This document shows positions 36,649 to 48,115 of a stretch of 64,000 bases of DNA, piece by piece. Numbering within the stretch: the stretch's first letter is position 1; each line of letters opens with the position of its first letter. A program made the position numbers and the translations under genes. This DNA is from Thermococcus sp. (GTDB lineage: Archaea; Methanobacteriota_B; Thermococci; Thermococcales; Thermococcaceae): the NCBI RefSeq assembly GCF_017656495.1, contig NZ_JACDNS010000001.1, forward strand, positions 124,001 through 188,000. The letters are read 5' to 3'. The notes beneath the pieces are model-generated. The model ran no database searches, was not told where the DNA came from, and worked only from the letters and a program-made list of their open reading frames with translations.

Positions 36649-37637
36649 TTAAAGCAGCAGTTGTTGGTGCAAGTGGTTACATTGGGGGAGAGTTGGTCAG
36701 ACTCTTAGCAATGCATCCTGAGGTGGAGATAACGGCAATAACATCAAGGAGATATGCAGGAAAAAAAGTTCACAAGGTTCATCCAAACTTGAGAGGACTA
36801 AATTTGCGCTTTACAAATGATTACAACTTTGACGCTGATGTTATATTTTTAGCAGTCCCTCACGGCGAGTCAATGAAAATAATCGATGAATTCCTTGGCA
36901 GTGCAAAAATAATTGACCTTAGTGCTGATTTTAGAGTAAGCTTGGATCTCTATACTAAATACTATGGAGAGCATGTAAAGCCAGAGCTCATTGATGAGTT
37001 CGTCTATGGATTGCCAGAAATTCACAGAGAAGAGATCAAAAAAGCCGAGCTAATAGCGAATCCTGGCTGCAATGCCACAGCAGTCATTTTAGCTTTGTAT
37101 CCCCTCAAAGGAGAGGTTAGCGAAGCAATAGTGGATTTAAAGGTTAGCTCAAGTGCTGGTGGAAGAAGAGAAAACGTGGCAAGTATTCATCCCGAGAGGT
37201 CCCACGTAGTTAGGGTCTACAAGGCGTTTCATCACAGACATGAAGCTGAGGTAATTCAAGAGACCAATGTAAAGGCTCAGTTCACAGTTCATTCCGTTGA
37301 CTTGGTGAGAGGGCTTTTGGCTACAATTTACTTCAAGATGGAAACGAGTGAGAAGGAGCTCTATAAGAAGTTTTTCCGCTACCTAAAAGAGCCATTCATA
37401 AGAATCGTCAAAGAGAAAGGTGGAATCCAGAGGCTCCCTGATCCAAAGTACGTAATAGGAAGCAACTTCGTTGATATAGGCTTTGCCTACGATGAGGAGA
37501 ATCAAAGGGTCATGCTCTTTTCCGCATTGGACAATTTAATTAAAGGCGGCGCTGGACAAGCGGTGCAAAACATGAACATAGCCTTTGGATTAGATGAGAC
37601 TCTAGGACTGAACTACTTGCCAGTGTATCCAATTTGA
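36645..37637 (+). CDS. lysY: LysW-aminoadipyl/glutamyl phosphate reductase
   Basis: ArgC-type reductase forming the LysW-bound semialdehyde. VVGASGYIGGELVRLL at the N-terminus, catalytic Cys in NPGCNATAV near residue 142, and His in HRHEAEV. 330 aa. It acts after LysZ in the chain and overlaps lysX. Confidence 0.92.
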   Translation: MIKAAVVGASGYIGGELVRLLAMHPEVEITAITSRRYAGKKVHKVHPNLRGLNLRFTNDYNFDADVIFLAVPHGESMKIIDEFLGSAKIIDLSADFRVSLDLYTKYYGEHVKPELIDEFVYGLPEIHREEIKKAELIANPGCNATAVILALYPLKGEVSEAIVDLKVSSSAGGRRENVASIHPERSHVVRVYKAFHHRHEAEVIQETNVKAQFTVHSVDLVRGLLATIYFKMETSEKELYKKFFRYLKEPFIRIVKEKGGIQRLPDPKYVIGSNFVDIGFAYDEENQRVMLFSALDNLIKGGAGQAVQNMNIAFGLDETLGLNYLPVYPI

Positions 37638-37648
37638 AGGTGAGGGAG

Positions 37649-38377
37649 ATGAGGGTCGTTAAAATTGGGGGGGCAGTTTTGGATAGGCTGGAAGAGTTTG
37701 ATGGAATTTTAGAGGGAGATATAATAACTCACGGTGGCTCGGATTACGTTGATGAGCTTTCCAGAAGGTTAGGGATAGAGGTTAAAAGACTTAAGAGCCC
37801 CTCCGGTGTGGAGTTTAGGTACACTCCAAAAGAAGTGCTTGAGATTTATTTAATGGCTATAATGAAGGCCAACAAGAGGATAGTTTCCCTCCTCCAGAGC
37901 AGGGGGATTAATGCCATAGGATTGAGTGGGCTTGATTTGGGCCTCATAAAAGCCGAAAGGAAAAAGCTCGTCAAAGCTATAATCAATGGAAAAAAAGTTG
38001 CGATAAGGGATGATTACTCTGGCATTATAAGGGAAATCAACGTTAAAGTCTTAAGGGAACTCAGCAAGGTGGGAGTTCCTGTTATAGCGCCAATAGCAAT
38101 GAGTGAAGCCTATGAACCTTTGAATATTGATGGGGATAAGTTAGCTCATGCAATAGCTCTAAGCTTGAAAGCAGATGAGCTTGTCTTTTTAACGGACACC
38201 GCTTTTTTGGCTGATGGTGAAATAGTTGAGAAGATTAAGGTTAATGAAATGGAAGAGTTCTTGCCATTCGCAAAAGGAGGAATGAAGAGGAAGCTACTTA
38301 TGGCTAAAAAATCTGTTGAAAGCGGTGTCAAAAAGGTGATCATTCAAGGACTCAACGGCAGGACGGTGATTGAATGA
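37649..38377 (+). CDS. lysZ: LysW-aminoadipate/glutamate kinase
   Basis: ArgB-family kinase phosphorylating the LysW-bound side chain. [10 protein letters not shown] and [12 protein letters not shown] are followed by [23 protein letters not shown]. About 242 aa from ATG 37649, chosen because GGTGAGGGAG precedes it; TTG 37634 overlaps the lysY stop. In bacteria this family is a PII target, and a PII gene lies 15 kb away, but interaction here is conjecture. Confidence 0.9.
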   Translation: MRVVKIGGAVLDRLEEFDGILEGDIITHGGSDYVDELSRRLGIEVKRLKSPSGVEFRYTPKEVLEIYLMAIMKANKRIVSLLQSRGINAIGLSGLDLGLIKAERKKLVKAIINGKKVAIRDDYSGIIREINVKVLRELSKVGVPVIAPIAMSEAYEPLNIDGDKLAHAIALSLKADELVFLTDTAFLADGEIVEKIKVNEMEEFLPFAKGGMKRKLLMAKKSVESGVKKVIIQGLNGRTVIE

Positions 38378-39471
38378 GGGAGGTAAGCGTTTACAAAAAG
38401 AGACTCAAGCTTGTCAAAGGAAAGGGCGTTTACGTCTGGGATGATAAAGGGAACAAGTACCTCGATGCAATAGCTGGGATAGGCGTTGCAATCTTAGGGC
38501 ACGCAAATGAAGAGCTTGCAGAGGCAATAAATGAACAGATGAGAAAGCTGGTAGTTGCTGGACCAATGTTCGAGCATGAGGAAAAGGACGAGTTTTTTGA
38601 AGAGTTATCTCACTTTGTCAATTTTGAATACGCCTTCATGGGGAACTCTGGGACTGAAGCTGTTGAAGCGGCTTTAAAGTTTGCCCGCCTTTATACTGGA
38701 AGAAAAGAGATAATAGCTATGACAAATGCTTTCCACGGAAGAACATTTGGCTCTCTAAGTGCAACTTGGAAGCCAAAATATAGGCAAGGGTTTGAGCCTT
38801 TAGTTCCCGGGTTTAAGCATATCCCATTCAACAACGTTGAAGCGGCAAAAGAGGCCATAACAAAAGAAACTGCCGCTGTAATACTTGAGCCAATTCAGGG
38901 AGAAGGTGGCATTGTTCCGGCTAAGGAAGAGTTTGTGAAAACATTGAGGGATTTAACTGAAGATGTTGGGGCTTTGCTCATAGTGGATGAAGTCCAAAGC
39001 GCCTTTAGAACTGGAAAGTTCTTAGCTATAGAGCACTATGGTGTTGAGCCGGATATAGTTACGATGGGAAAAGGGCTAGCCAATGGAGTGCCAATCGGAT
39101 TAACATTAACGAACTTTGACGTTCCGAGGGGCAAGCACGGCTCAACCTTTGGAGGAAACCCCCTCGCTTGTAAAGCTGCAGCTGCAACGCTTAGAATTTT
39201 GAGAAGGGAAAGACTAATAGAAAAAGCCAAGGAGAAGAGCATAACCGTCGAGGGAGAAAAGGTCGTGATGACAAGGGGCAAGGGATTAATGATTGGAATC
39301 GTCTTGAAAGAAAGCGCTGGAAAGTATGTCCAAGCACTGCAAGATAAGGGTCTCTTAGTTGGAACCGCAGGAAATAGAGTGATTAGACTCCTACCGCCGC
39401 TCATAATAACAAAGGAACAAATGCTTTGGGTCAAAGAGACCATTGAGGGTGTCCTAAATGAAAATCAGTGA
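38374..39471 (+). CDS. lysJ: LysW-aminoadipate semialdehyde/ornithine aminotransferase
   Basis: ArgD-like class III PLP transaminase making LysW-lysine or LysW-ornithine. [27 protein letters not shown] and the PLP lysine in [14 protein letters not shown] are visible. 365 aa. It overlaps lysZ by 4 nt and lysK by 14 nt. Confidence 0.91.
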   Translation: MREVSVYKKRLKLVKGKGVYVWDDKGNKYLDAIAGIGVAILGHANEELAEAINEQMRKLVVAGPMFEHEEKDEFFEELSHFVNFEYAFMGNSGTEAVEAALKFARLYTGRKEIIAMTNAFHGRTFGSLSATWKPKYRQGFEPLVPGFKHIPFNNVEAAKEAITKETAAVILEPIQGEGGIVPAKEEFVKTLRDLTEDVGALLIVDEVQSAFRTGKFLAIEHYGVEPDIVTMGKGLANGVPIGLTLTNFDVPRGKHGSTFGGNPLACKAAAATLRILRRERLIEKAKEKSITVEGEKVVMTRGKGLMIGIVLKESAGKYVQALQDKGLLVGTAGNRVIRLLPPLIITKEQMLWVKETIEGVLNENQ

Positions 39472-40441
39472 AGAGGAGAAAATTGAATTTCTGAAGGAGC
39501 TTGTGAGCATTTACAGCCCAAGTGGAGAAGAAGAGAAGGTTGCAAAATTTTTGGTTGAGAGCTTTGAGAGTTTTGGTGTTGAGGCTTATATCGATGAAGT
39601 AGGGAATGTGATAGCTGAGAAAAGAGGAGAGGGGAGAAAAATACTCTTAGCCGGACATATAGATACCGTTAAAGGCTACATCCCAGTTAGAATCGAGGAC
39701 AATTACTTATGGGGAAGGGGAAGCGTTGATGCCAAAGGCCCTTTGGCGACTTTCTTTTTCGCTTTCCTTGAAAGCAAAGCAAATTTAATTTTCGCTGGCT
39801 TAGTTGACGAAGAGAGATATTCAATCGGAGCTAAAAATCTAAATGTTCCAAGACCAGACTTTATAATAATTGGAGAGCCAAGCGGCTTTGATAGCGTTAC
39901 AATTGGCTATAAGGGAAGCTTAACGATGAAGTTTGTGGAAAAAGTTGAGAAGTTCCATGGAAGTTTAAGCTCAAAAGGTGCTGCAGAAAAGCTAATTGAG
40001 AAATGGCTCGAGTTAAGCAGAGATTTTGGTGAAGGCTTTGATAAGCCAAGCGGGAGGATTTTGAGGTTTGAAGCCTATGAGAGAGATTTTGACTTTTATG
40101 GGGAGATGACCGTGAACATTAGAACACCTCTCAATTATGAACCAGCGATTAAAGGAGAAATTTTAGATTTTGTTCCCGCTTACGAAATTTCGCCAAGGAG
40201 CCCGCTGGTTAGGGCTTTTGTTAGGGCTATAAGGAAGAACGGAATAAAGCCAAGGTTGAAGAAAAAATCGGGTACAACAGATATGAACATCCTAGCTCCT
40301 AAGTTCGGAGTCGATGCCGTTGCTTATGGCCCTGGCGATTCAAGGCTCGATCATACTCCTTACGAGCGCTTAAACTTAGAGGAATATTTGAAAGCGATAG
40401 AAGTGCTAAAAACGGCTTTAGAAGAGTTAAAAAATATCTAA
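39458..40441 (+). CDS. lysK: LysW-lysine/ornithine hydrolase
   Basis: M20-type metallopeptidase releasing lysine or ornithine from LysW. Metal ligands are in [22 protein letters not shown] and LVDEERYS, with the C-terminal His in RLDHTPYE. 327 aa. It is the last gene of the unit and its 3' end overlaps the convergent his-operon phosphatase by 15 nt. Confidence 0.91.
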   Translation: MKISEEEKIEFLKELVSIYSPSGEEEKVAKFLVESFESFGVEAYIDEVGNVIAEKRGEGRKILLAGHIDTVKGYIPVRIEDNYLWGRGSVDAKGPLATFFFAFLESKANLIFAGLVDEERYSIGAKNLNVPRPDFIIIGEPSGFDSVTIGYKGSLTMKFVEKVEKFHGSLSSKGAAEKLIEKWLELSRDFGEGFDKPSGRILRFEAYERDFDFYGEMTVNIRTPLNYEPAIKGEILDFVPAYEISPRSPLVRAFVRAIRKNGIKPRLKKKSGTTDMNILAPKFGVDAVAYGPGDSRLDHTPYERLNLEEYLKAIEVLKTALEELKNI

Positions 40442-41164
40442 AAGCTTTTCTATAGCTTCATTCACGTCTTTGACGTCTCTCCCTACCATGAGGAAGCCAA
40501 AGTCTTTCCCATAGGCTTTTTTGTAATTCTCTACTAAAAGACTATCGTTTATTGTATCCCCAATATAAATTCCTTCCTCACCTTTTGTGAGATGCCAAAG
40601 AGCTTTTGGATCTGGCTTAACATAAAGCTCTCTTGTTACAGCGTTTTCGAAGTGAAAACCAAGTATTTTCTCTGCCAACTCAAGCTCCAAGGAACTTCTC
40701 CCTGTTACAACTCCAAGCTTGAATCTTTCGTTTGCCTTTTCTAAAAGCTCTCTTTTCACTATTGATTTTTCCTTTTTCCAAAGCCCATCAAATTCAAAAA
40801 TCCTGTCTTTGTAATATTCACCGAGGTAGAAAGTGTTGAAAACTTTCTCGATGCTTTTTGGGTTAACTGCTATCCCAAATCTTGATCTCACCCACTCTAT
40901 CCCCTTTCCACTTGGAAAATCCTCTACAAACTGCTGTATATCTTCAGTCAAGGCTCCGATTATCAAAGCTTCACTAACCTTAAAATCGTCTCCAAAAGCT
41001 CCTTTCTGTCTTAGCTTTCTGATTATATTCAAGTTGATTTCAACATCTTTGTTAAGCTTTTTAAGAAAGTATTCTACAGTGAGCTTTGTAGCTAGGTCAT
41101 AGCTTTTACTCACGTCTATAAGAACACCGTCAACATCAAAGATTAGCCATTTTAGCTCCTTCAT
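40427..41164 (-). CDS. HAD histidinol-phosphatase candidate
   Basis: 245 residues with HAD motifs DVDGVLIDVS, VVTGRS, a conserved Lys in VKPDPKAL and IGDTINDSL. It lies 34 nt after hisC at the end of a his operon that otherwise lacks a histidinol-phosphatase. From memory, the monofunctional Thermococcus onnurineus histidinol-phosphatase is of this DDDD-type family, so the assignment is well supported by context. ATG 41164 directly precedes MKELKWLIFDVDG. Confidence 0.82.
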   Translation of the reverse strand: MKELKWLIFDVDGVLIDVSKSYDLATKLTVEYFLKKLNKDVEINLNIIRKLRQKGAFGDDFKVSEALIIGALTEDIQQFVEDFPSGKGIEWVRSRFGIAVNPKSIEKVFNTFYLGEYYKDRIFEFDGLWKKEKSIVKRELLEKANERFKLGVVTGRSSLELELAEKILGFHFENAVTRELYVKPDPKALWHLTKGEEGIYIGDTINDSLLVENYKKAYGKDFGFLMVGRDVKDVNEAIEKLLDIF

Positions 41165-41198
41165 TAGTTAACCCCCAAATTATAGCTCGTGCAGGCAA

Positions 41199-42212
41199 TC
41201 AGTACTTTTCCTCCAAAAACTCTTTCAAAGCCTTAATTAGCTCATCGTTTTCCTCTTTTTTGCCAACAGTAACTCTTATGTGTCCCTCCAATCGTCCGCC
41301 GAGCTTTCTCACCACGATACCCTTCTCAAGAAGGAATTTATAGGCATCTAAGCGCATGAGTAAAAAGTTTGCCTCACTTGGATAGGCGTAGTCTTTGAGC
41401 TCTCTGTAAATACGCTCACGCTCTTTAATTATGTAATTAACTCTTTCCTTAACCAGATCATAATGTCTCAGCATGACCTTGGCTGTTGTTATTGTTAATG
41501 AATTTAGACTGAAGGGTGATTTTATTCTGTAAAGGGCATCAACAATTTCTTCACTTGCTAAAAAGTAACCGACCCTTGCTCCAGCTAAACTGAATGCTTT
41601 TGAAAATGTTCTGAGTATTATGAGGTTCTCATATTCAGCAAGCAAATCAATGCAGCTCTTTTCTGAAAATTCTGCATATGCTTCATCCAGAACAACCGTA
41701 ACACCAGTATCAAGAACCTTAAGTATCTCTTCTCTTGGCTGGGTATTGCCCGTTGGGTTGTTTGGAGAAGTTATGAAAACAATGCTCGCTTTTTTAGCTT
41801 TTTCGGCAATCATGTCCCCATTTATTGTGAATTTCTTATCCAAGGGTACTTCTACGACAGGAATTCCATTCAGCTTTGCATAGAAGTAGTACATACCAAA
41901 AGTCGGAGGCGTTGTAATTATGTAGTCTCCTTCAAAAATTCTTATGAGGTAGCTCAGCAGTTCATCTCCTCCGTTTCCTACAGCAATGTTTTTTGGACTA
42001 AGCCCATAAAATTCTGCTATAGCTTCCCTCAGAGGCATGGATGTTATGTGTGGGTAGCGATTGAAGGGGGTTTTCCTGAGTTCTTCAAAGATTTCCTCTT
42101 TTATTTCTGGTGGCAAGTCGAAGGGATTTTCGTTCTTGTCGAGCCAAATTTTGTAATTTCCCTCCAAAACCCTGTAAGGCTCAAAGCTTTTAATTAACTC
42201 TCGAATTTTCAC
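41199..42212 (-). CDS. hisC: histidinol-phosphate aminotransferase
   Basis: PLP enzyme converting imidazole acetol phosphate to histidinol phosphate. [12 protein letters not shown] near the start, [21 protein letters not shown] and the PLP lysine in [19 protein letters not shown] are visible. 337 aa. It overlaps hisIE by 4 nt. Confidence 0.92.
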   Translation of the reverse strand: MKIRELIKSFEPYRVLEGNYKIWLDKNENPFDLPPEIKEEIFEELRKTPFNRYPHITSMPLREAIAEFYGLSPKNIAVGNGGDELLSYLIRIFEGDYIITTPPTFGMYYFYAKLNGIPVVEVPLDKKFTINGDMIAEKAKKASIVFITSPNNPTGNTQPREEILKVLDTGVTVVLDEAYAEFSEKSCIDLLAEYENLIILRTFSKAFSLAGARVGYFLASEEIVDALYRIKSPFSLNSLTITTAKVMLRHYDLVKERVNYIIKERERIYRELKDYAYPSEANFLLMRLDAYKFLLEKGIVVRKLGGRLEGHIRVTVGKKEENDELIKALKEFLEEKY

Positions 42213-42838
42213 TTTCTTCGCCTCCTCAATTCTTCCATAACTTCTCCCAGGCTTATTTCATTATAGGCAAGCAGAACCAACAAATGATAAAGCAAATCAG
42301 CGGTCTCGTAAATTATTCTCTTCCTTCCTTCAGCGACTAAAACCTCAATTGCCTCCTCTCCAAACTTCTTGTAGATTTTCTCCTTCCCCTCTTTGAACAG
42401 CTTTGACGTATAGGAACCTTCCTTTGGATTCTCCTTTCGTTGCTTTATCAACTCTTCAAGCTCTCTCAGGATTGTGAGCGAGTAGTCTATTCCGCCAACG
42501 GCTTTCTCAGGCTCTCCTAGCTTTCTGTAAAAGCATGAGTAGTTCCCCGTGTGGCACGCAACACCGGCTTGCTCAACAATTAAAAGCAAAGCGTCATTGT
42601 CGCAGTCTATTCTAATCTCCTTTACTCTTTGAACGTTCCCACTAACCTCACCCTTCATCCTAATTCTCTTTTGACTCCTTGAATAGTAGTGGGCATAACC
42701 CGTTTCAAGCGTCTTCACTAAAGCTTCTTTGTTCATGTAAGCTAAGGTCAGCACCTCTCCTTTTGTATCTTGGACAATTACTGGGACAATCCCATTGTTC
42801 TTCTCCCAGTTGACTTTTTCAATAAGCTCCTCCTTCAT
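42209..42838 (-). CDS. hisI: bifunctional PRA-CH / PRA-PH (HisIE)
   Basis: Two fused steps. The N-terminal HisI cyclohydrolase half carries [30 protein letters not shown] and CHTGNYSCF with zinc ligands. The C-terminal HisE pyrophosphatase half carries [24 protein letters not shown] and [12 protein letters not shown]. About 209 aa. ATG 42838 has GGAGTGAT upstream; longer starts fall in that site. Confidence 0.93.
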   Translation of the reverse strand: MKEELIEKVNWEKNNGIVPVIVQDTKGEVLTLAYMNKEALVKTLETGYAHYYSRSQKRIRMKGEVSGNVQRVKEIRIDCDNDALLLIVEQAGVACHTGNYSCFYRKLGEPEKAVGGIDYSLTILRELEELIKQRKENPKEGSYTSKLFKEGKEKIYKKFGEEAIEVLVAEGRKRIIYETADLLYHLLVLLAYNEISLGEVMEELRRRRK

Positions 42839-42843
42839 TTTCA

Positions 42844-43599
42844 TCACTCCAGTCTTATAGGAACACCTTTCTTAGCTAGGTATTCTTTCAGCTCTCTAAC
42901 CGTGTACTTTCCATAGTGGAATATCGAAGCTGCCAAAGCTGCCTCAGCACCTATTTTAAACGCTTCATAAAAGTGCTCTGGACTTCCAGCACCTCCAGAG
43001 GCTATAACTGGAATATCCACAGCTTCAACAATCGCTTTAGTCAGCGGAATATCAAAGCCTTGCTGAGTTCCATCTGTGTCCATTGACGTCAAGAGTATTT
43101 CTCCAGCACCTAAGCGCTCAACTTCCTTTGCCCACTCTATAGCATCAATACCTCTCGCCTTTCTTCCTCCGTGAGTGTAGACCTCCCAAAACTTGCCGTT
43201 CCACTTTGCGTCAATTGCTATGACTAAATTTGCACTCCCAACAACTTTTGCCGCTTCGCTTACGAGCTTGGGATTATCAACGGCCGCTGTATTTAGGAAA
43301 ACCTTATCAGCACCGCTTTTGATTATCTCTCTTATTTCTTCAACACTCCTAATTCCTCCGCCAACTGTAAATGGGACGTAGATCTCTTCAGCTATTCTCT
43401 TAACCAAATCAAGGAGGATTTTTCTTTTTTCGTAAGATGCGGTAATATCTAAGAAAACTATCTCGTCTATTCCTTCTTCCTCATAGCGCTTCGCTAATTC
43501 TATTGGGTCTCCAGCGTCGCGAATGTTTTGAAACTTTATCCCTTTGACCACTCTACCTTCTTTTATATCTAAAGCCGCGATAATTCTTTTGGCAAGCAT
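42844..43599 (-). CDS. hisF: imidazole glycerol phosphate synthase, cyclase subunit
   Basis: TIM barrel using ammonia from HisH to close the imidazole ring. [18 protein letters not shown] with the catalytic Asp, [30 protein letters not shown] with the second Asp, and [14 protein letters not shown] 43599 is chosen; GTG 43608 lies within the AGGTGAT site. About 251 aa. Confidence 0.95.
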   Translation of the reverse strand: MLAKRIIAALDIKEGRVVKGIKFQNIRDAGDPIELAKRYEEEGIDEIVFLDITASYEKRKILLDLVKRIAEEIYVPFTVGGGIRSVEEIREIIKSGADKVFLNTAAVDNPKLVSEAAKVVGSANLVIAIDAKWNGKFWEVYTHGGRKARGIDAIEWAKEVERLGAGEILLTSMDTDGTQQGFDIPLTKAIVEAVDIPVIASGGAGSPEHFYEAFKIGAEAALAASIFHYGKYTVRELKEYLAKKGVPIRLE

Positions 43600-43600
43600 C

Positions 43601-44290
43601 TCAATCACCTAAGACATTTAACAGCTCTTCTAAAGTAACCTTACCCTCGTAGAGGGCTTTTCCCACTATAGCCCCAGAGAATCCAATCTCTCTAAGCTTT
43701 AGTACATCGCTTACGCTTGAGACGCCCCCAGCGTAGATAACCTCTTCTCCATCCCAAAAGCGATTAATCTTTTCAATTCCCATCAAGGTGCCATCCCTTT
43801 CGATTGCCGTGTAAATGAACCTATTAATGTACTTTTTGAGCATCTCGTAAGCCTCTTCAACGGTTATAGAGCTCTCCTCCTCCCAGCCTTTTACAGCTAT
43901 CCTTCCGCCTCTGGCATCTAAGCTTACAGTTATTCCTTCAAAATCCTGCGTTACCTTTTCTAAAAACTCCAAATCAAAGGCTTTCGTTCCTATTATGACG
44001 TTCTCAACGCCAATTGAGTAGGCTTTCACTATGCTCTCATAGTCCCTAAAGCCTCCACCCACCTGAATCTTCAGCCCAGTCTCCTCTATTATCCTCCTCA
44101 TGACGTCAAGGTTATTTGGCTTTCCTTCAAAGGCTCCATCCAAGTCCACTATGTGGATTTTGTCCACAAGCTTGGCAAAATCCTTAGCTATCTCTACTGG
44201 ATCTCCATAAACTTTTACGCTCTCTTTTTTGCCCTTGTAGAGCCTCACAGCTTTCCCGCTCATTAAATCTATTGCAGGGTAAACCCTCAT
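43601..44290 (-). CDS. hisA: ProFAR isomerase
   Basis: Aminoaldose-ketose isomerase of the half-barrel duplicated family. [15 protein letters not shown] with the catalytic Asp, [11 protein letters not shown], and [12 protein letters not shown] with the second catalytic Asp. 229 aa. It ends within a few nt of the hisF start and begins 1 nt after hisH. Confidence 0.94.
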   Translation of the reverse strand: MRVYPAIDLMSGKAVRLYKGKKESVKVYGDPVEIAKDFAKLVDKIHIVDLDGAFEGKPNNLDVMRRIIEETGLKIQVGGGFRDYESIVKAYSIGVENVIIGTKAFDLEFLEKVTQDFEGITVSLDARGGRIAVKGWEEESSITVEEAYEMLKKYINRFIYTAIERDGTLMGIEKINRFWDGEEVIYAGGVSSVSDVLKLREIGFSGAIVGKALYEGKVTLEELLNVLGD

Positions 44291-44291
44291 C

Positions 44292-44879
44292 TCACAGCCT
44301 CCTGAAGTTTTCTAAAAGCTTCAACCCATTTTTGCTCGACTTTTCTGGGTGAAATTGAACCCCAAAGATGTTATCTTTGTAAACTGCTGAAGGAAAGACT
44401 ACTTCCTTCCCCTTTGACTCATAGTCCGTTATTGCTGCAATTACTTCTTTGTCTTGAGGGTTTACATAGTAGGAGTGCACGAAGTAGAAGTAGCTCCCGC
44501 TTTTGATTCCTTCAAAGAGCGGACACTCTTTAGCAGGAAAAACTTGATTCCAGCCTATGTGGGGGACCCTAACACCTCTAAACTTCACTACATTGCCCTT
44601 AAATACTTCTAAGCCCTTCCCTTCGCTTTCTTCGCTCCACTCAAACAAAAGCTGCATTCCTAGGCATATCCCAAGGAATGGCTTTCCTTCATTGATCGCA
44701 TCTAAGATCGTCTCTTTTAGAGGCTCAAGCCTTTTCATCACTGCTCCAAAGTTCCCTACCCCCGGGAGCACGATCTTATCGGCTCTCTCAATCTCATAGG
44801 AGTCACTCGTGATTATTCCACCCAAGGCTTTTCTAACATTTGCCAAGTTCCCAATCCCTAAATCCACTATTGCTATCAT
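44292..44879 (-). CDS. hisH: imidazole glycerol phosphate synthase, glutaminase subunit
   Basis: Class-I amidotransferase partner of HisF. IVDLGIGNLANVRKAL at the start, nucleophile Cys in FLGICLGMQLLF, and His/Glu in VQFHPEKSS. 195 aa. Confidence 0.95.
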   Translation of the reverse strand: MIAIVDLGIGNLANVRKALGGIITSDSYEIERADKIVLPGVGNFGAVMKRLEPLKETILDAINEGKPFLGICLGMQLLFEWSEESEGKGLEVFKGNVVKFRGVRVPHIGWNQVFPAKECPLFEGIKSGSYFYFVHSYYVNPQDKEVIAAITDYESKGKEVVFPSAVYKDNIFGVQFHPEKSSKNGLKLLENFRRL

Positions 44880-45413
44880 TTACAGCACCCCTTTCGTGCT
44901 CTCCAAACGCTTGCTCTCTCTCAAAGCCTTTCTTAAAGCGACGCCGAGTCCTTTAAATGCCGCCTCGATGACGTGGTGGGCATTAACTCCGCTCAACTGC
45001 TTCATGTGAATTGTTGCATTGAGAGTCCTCGCTAAAGCCCAGAGGAACTCCCTAACTAACGTGAGCTCAAATCCCTCTTCACCCTCTTCCGGGGCGAGCT
45101 CAACGCTGGCATATGCTCTACCAGAGATGTCCACGGCAACCAAAACCAATGCATCGTCCATTGGCATTATTGCGTTCCCAAAGCGCGCTATCTTTTTGCC
45201 CTTGATTTTCTCTTTGAGCTCTTCTCCAAGGACTATACCCAAGTCCTCCCATAGGTGATGCCTTAAGTCATAGCTCGCTTTAATGTTAACTTTCTCACGC
45301 ATGTAAAAGAATAAAGCGGTAAGGAGGTGGTCAAATACTCTATCTCCTGTTTCTATGCTTCCCTCAACGCCGATCTCCACGGTTATGTCAGTCTCTTTCG
45401 TTTTGCGTCTCAT
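44880..45413 (-). CDS. hisB: imidazoleglycerol-phosphate dehydratase
   Basis: Monofunctional dehydratase with its duplicated metal-site motifs: [26 protein letters not shown] and [20 protein letters not shown]. 177 aa, a little short of the usual 190. There is no fused phosphatase, so a separate histidinol-phosphatase is needed (see 40427-41164). Confidence 0.94.
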   Translation of the reverse strand: MRRKTKETDITVEIGVEGSIETGDRVFDHLLTALFFYMREKVNIKASYDLRHHLWEDLGIVLGEELKEKIKGKKIARFGNAIMPMDDALVLVAVDISGRAYASVELAPEEGEEGFELTLVREFLWALARTLNATIHMKQLSGVNAHHVIEAAFKGLGVALRKALRESKRLESTKGVL

Positions 45414-46543
45414 TTTCTAACCTCCATTGACTTCTTGTGCATCTCCATTTCCTCTATCTCAGCCAATCTAATTCCTAGATAGCGCTCGCTTAGGAATTCT
45501 TCTCTGCTTACGTAGGCTAGACTTATTCTTTTCATGAAGTCCATAACTGTTAAAACCCCGCTGAACTTCGCAGCTCCACCGGTTGGCAGGACGTGGTTAA
45601 CTCCAAGGAAGTAGTCAGCAGCTGGCACCGGTGTGTATTCGCCGAGATAAATCGCTCCAGCGTTTTCAATTAAATCTACGAGCTTCAGTGGTTCCTTTGT
45701 GATTATCTCCAAGTGTTCTGGAGCTATCTCGTTAGCTTTTTCGGCACATTCTTCCAAGCTTTCACATAGGACAACTTCAATTCCGTCCCTTTTGCAGTAC
45801 TCCGCTAATTCCTTTGAAGTCGTTAAAAGCCAAGCCTTGCTATCTTTTCCGTGCTCCAGCTGGGAAAGCAAATCGTATAAAACATACTCCTTATCTGCTG
45901 TCTCATCGGCTATAACAGCTATCTCTGATGGTCCAGCTAAGCTGTCAATTCCTACAACACCAAAGACCTGCCTCTTTGCTTCGTTCACGAACTTATTGCC
46001 TGGACCGAAGATTTTGTCTACTTTCTTCATTCCAATGCCGTAAGCCATTGCTCCAATCGCTTGGATTCCACCGAGCTTGTAGACCTCTTTGATGCCAAGA
46101 AGCTTTGCAACATAGAGGATGTACGGATTGACTTTGCCGTTTTTAGGTGGTGTTGTAACTGCTATCTCCTTAACACCAGCTATCTTCGCTGGAACTCCAA
46201 CCATCATGAGCGTCGAAGGCAGAGGCTTCCCTCCGGGGACGTAGATACCGATCCTCCTTATCGGCTTGTAGATTATACCATAAAGCGAAGCGTTCTTTAT
46301 GTAGAGCTTATCGCTCTCAAGCTGTTTTTCGTGATACTCCCAGATTCTTTCTATTGTGCGCTTGATGATTTTCTTATCCTTCTCTGGAATTTGCCTCTCC
46401 GCTTCTTCAAACTCCTCTTCGCTGACAAGGAATTCCCCATCATAGCCGTCAAACTTCCTTGAGTATTCCTTCACAGCTTCAATGCCTCTTTCCCTTATGT
46501 CTTTCAAAATTTGAGCCACATAGCTTTCTAACTCAAAATTCAT
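45410..46543 (-). CDS. hisD: histidinol dehydrogenase
   Basis: Zinc enzyme oxidising histidinol to histidine in two steps. [21 protein letters not shown], the family signature [29 protein letters not shown]-like [13 protein letters not shown], and C-terminal His in [10 protein letters not shown]. About 377 aa, shorter than the bacterial 430. ATG 46543 is chosen because AAGGAGG lies 9 nt upstream. Confidence 0.93.
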   Translation of the reverse strand: MNFELESYVAQILKDIRERGIEAVKEYSRKFDGYDGEFLVSEEEFEEAERQIPEKDKKIIKRTIERIWEYHEKQLESDKLYIKNASLYGIIYKPIRRIGIYVPGGKPLPSTLMMVGVPAKIAGVKEIAVTTPPKNGKVNPYILYVAKLLGIKEVYKLGGIQAIGAMAYGIGMKKVDKIFGPGNKFVNEAKRQVFGVVGIDSLAGPSEIAVIADETADKEYVLYDLLSQLEHGKDSKAWLLTTSKELAEYCKRDGIEVVLCESLEECAEKANEIAPEHLEIITKEPLKLVDLIENAGAIYLGEYTPVPAADYFLGVNHVLPTGGAAKFSGVLTVMDFMKRISLAYVSREEFLSERYLGIRLAEIEEMEMHKKSMEVRK

Positions 46544-47150
46544 CTTTGACAACCTCCTTAATTTTTAAAACAAGCTCGTTAATCTCCTTAAACTTCGTCT
46601 TTTGGGAAATTCTATTCACCAAAAGCAGAGCGGAAACATCCATAATCTTCTCTACCTCAACTAAGCCGTTAGCCCTCAACGTGTTTCCAGTCTCGACTAT
46701 GTCAACGATAGCATCTGCAATCCCAATTTTTGGAGCAAGTTCGATGCTTCCGTGAAGCTTTATCACTTCAACCTCTACTCCTCTCCTCTCAAAGAACTTC
46801 TTTGCAAGGTTTGGGTATTTGGTGGCTATCCTAAAACCGTCCATCTCTTCAACGCTGACTGCATTTTCTTTGGGCATCGCCAAGCTTAAGCGACACTTCC
46901 CAAAAGGCAGCTCAAGAGGAACGAGGACGTCACTTTCCCTTTCCTCAACAACATCGCTTCCAGCTATGCCAACGTCAACGCCATACTCGACATAAACCGG
47001 GACATCAAAAGCCCTTGCAAGGAGAAGCTCATACCTGCCGTTTTTCACAATCAATTCTCTGTTCTCTGGTGGCTTAAGCTCAATCCCAGCTTTTCGTAGG
47101 ATTTCAAGCGAACCCTTGAATAGTCGTCCTTTTGGGAGAACAAATCTCAT
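46533..47150 (-). CDS. hisG: ATP phosphoribosyltransferase, short form
   Basis: First committed step of histidine synthesis. 205 aa: [38 protein letters not shown] and the PRPP loop [18 protein letters not shown]. The short form lacks the C-terminal histidine-binding domain and needs HisZ, which is the gene upstream. It overlaps hisZ by 4 nt. Confidence 0.95.
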   Translation of the reverse strand: MRFVLPKGRLFKGSLEILRKAGIELKPPENRELIVKNGRYELLLARAFDVPVYVEYGVDVGIAGSDVVEERESDVLVPLELPFGKCRLSLAMPKENAVSVEEMDGFRIATKYPNLAKKFFERRGVEVEVIKLHGSIELAPKIGIADAIVDIVETGNTLRANGLVEVEKIMDVSALLLVNRISQKTKFKEINELVLKIKEVVKDEF

Positions 47151-48037
47151 TCTCCCACCTCCACTGGAATGCCGAGTTTCACGAGCTCTTTTGCAAGCTT
47201 GTATGCTTCTTTCGGCTCTCCACCGATTCTCTTTCTGCTCTTCTCTATCCTCCCGTCAAAGAGCTTTGAGAGTGTATTTAAGTCAAAGGCGAATCCAAAA
47301 GCGCTGACTCCCTTGAAGGTATATTCCCCACCACCACCGAGTGGTTTTCCAATTTTGGGAGAATAGACTTCAAAGATTATGTCACTGTAGTAGGGTAGAG
47401 GCCTTATTGTGCCGAAGTCTATGAAGACTCTCTCATCGTCAACTGCCTCGATAATTTTATTAAGCTTTTCGTATTCACAGCTCTTTCCCCTGAAGTTGAA
47501 CAGTTGCCAGAGCTCTTCTTTCTTCTCCTCGTTTATAGGCAGTCTTTCGATGATTTCGAAGTTTCTTCTCGTCAAGGCTCTGAAAATTTCTGCTTTGAAT
47601 TCTTCAATTCCTTCAATTGCTCTCTCCCAGACCTTCAAGCTGCCGACGTCGATGTAGAAGTCCTCGATGCCAAGTGCTTCGAGAGAAGTTATAACAGTTA
47701 AAAGAACCTCGACCTGCATTTTGACGTCTTCTCCACCAATAAACTCAACTCCAGCCTGCCAGTTCCCTTTAATTCCACCATTCAGCACTTCACTGATGTA
47801 GTAGAGCTTAAGTCTCCTAGGCTCCTTGAGGTTTGCAAGTATCTGGGATGTTAAGTCTGGTTTTATTACATAAAATCCATTGTTGTAAGCAAATTTTGTT
47901 CCTTTTCTAAGCTGCTCGCTGAACTCTTCTATCGTTGGCAAAAATATCTCTCTATAACCCCAAAGCTCAAATGTTCGCCTTAAATACTTTGTAATATCTG
48001 CTAACCTCTCTGATTCGGAAAATAAATCCTTCTTCAA
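47147..48037 (-). CDS. hisZ: ATP phosphoribosyltransferase regulatory subunit
   Basis: HisRS-like protein without tRNA charging: [21 protein letters not shown] and the class-II-like motif LTSQILANL, with a shortened C-terminal part. 296 aa, shorter than the usual 330-400 aa. It forms a complex with HisG and gives histidine feedback. TTG 48037 is well supported by GGAGGG 6 nt upstream. A 32-codon His-terminated leader ORF ends 78 nt before it. Confidence 0.9.
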   Translation of the reverse strand: MKKDLFSESERLADITKYLRRTFELWGYREIFLPTIEEFSEQLRKGTKFAYNNGFYVIKPDLTSQILANLKEPRRLKLYYISEVLNGGIKGNWQAGVEFIGGEDVKMQVEVLLTVITSLEALGIEDFYIDVGSLKVWERAIEGIEEFKAEIFRALTRRNFEIIERLPINEEKKEELWQLFNFRGKSCEYEKLNKIIEAVDDERVFIDFGTIRPLPYYSDIIFEVYSPKIGKPLGGGGEYTFKGVSAFGFAFDLNTLSKLFDGRIEKSRKRIGGEPKEAYKLAKELVKLGIPVEVGE

Positions 48038-48115
48038 AATAATCCCTCCGAGAATTTTTCGATGAGAAAATCTCCCGTTAAATAATGTCCAACTAAGCTA
48101 AGTGTTCCAGAACAG

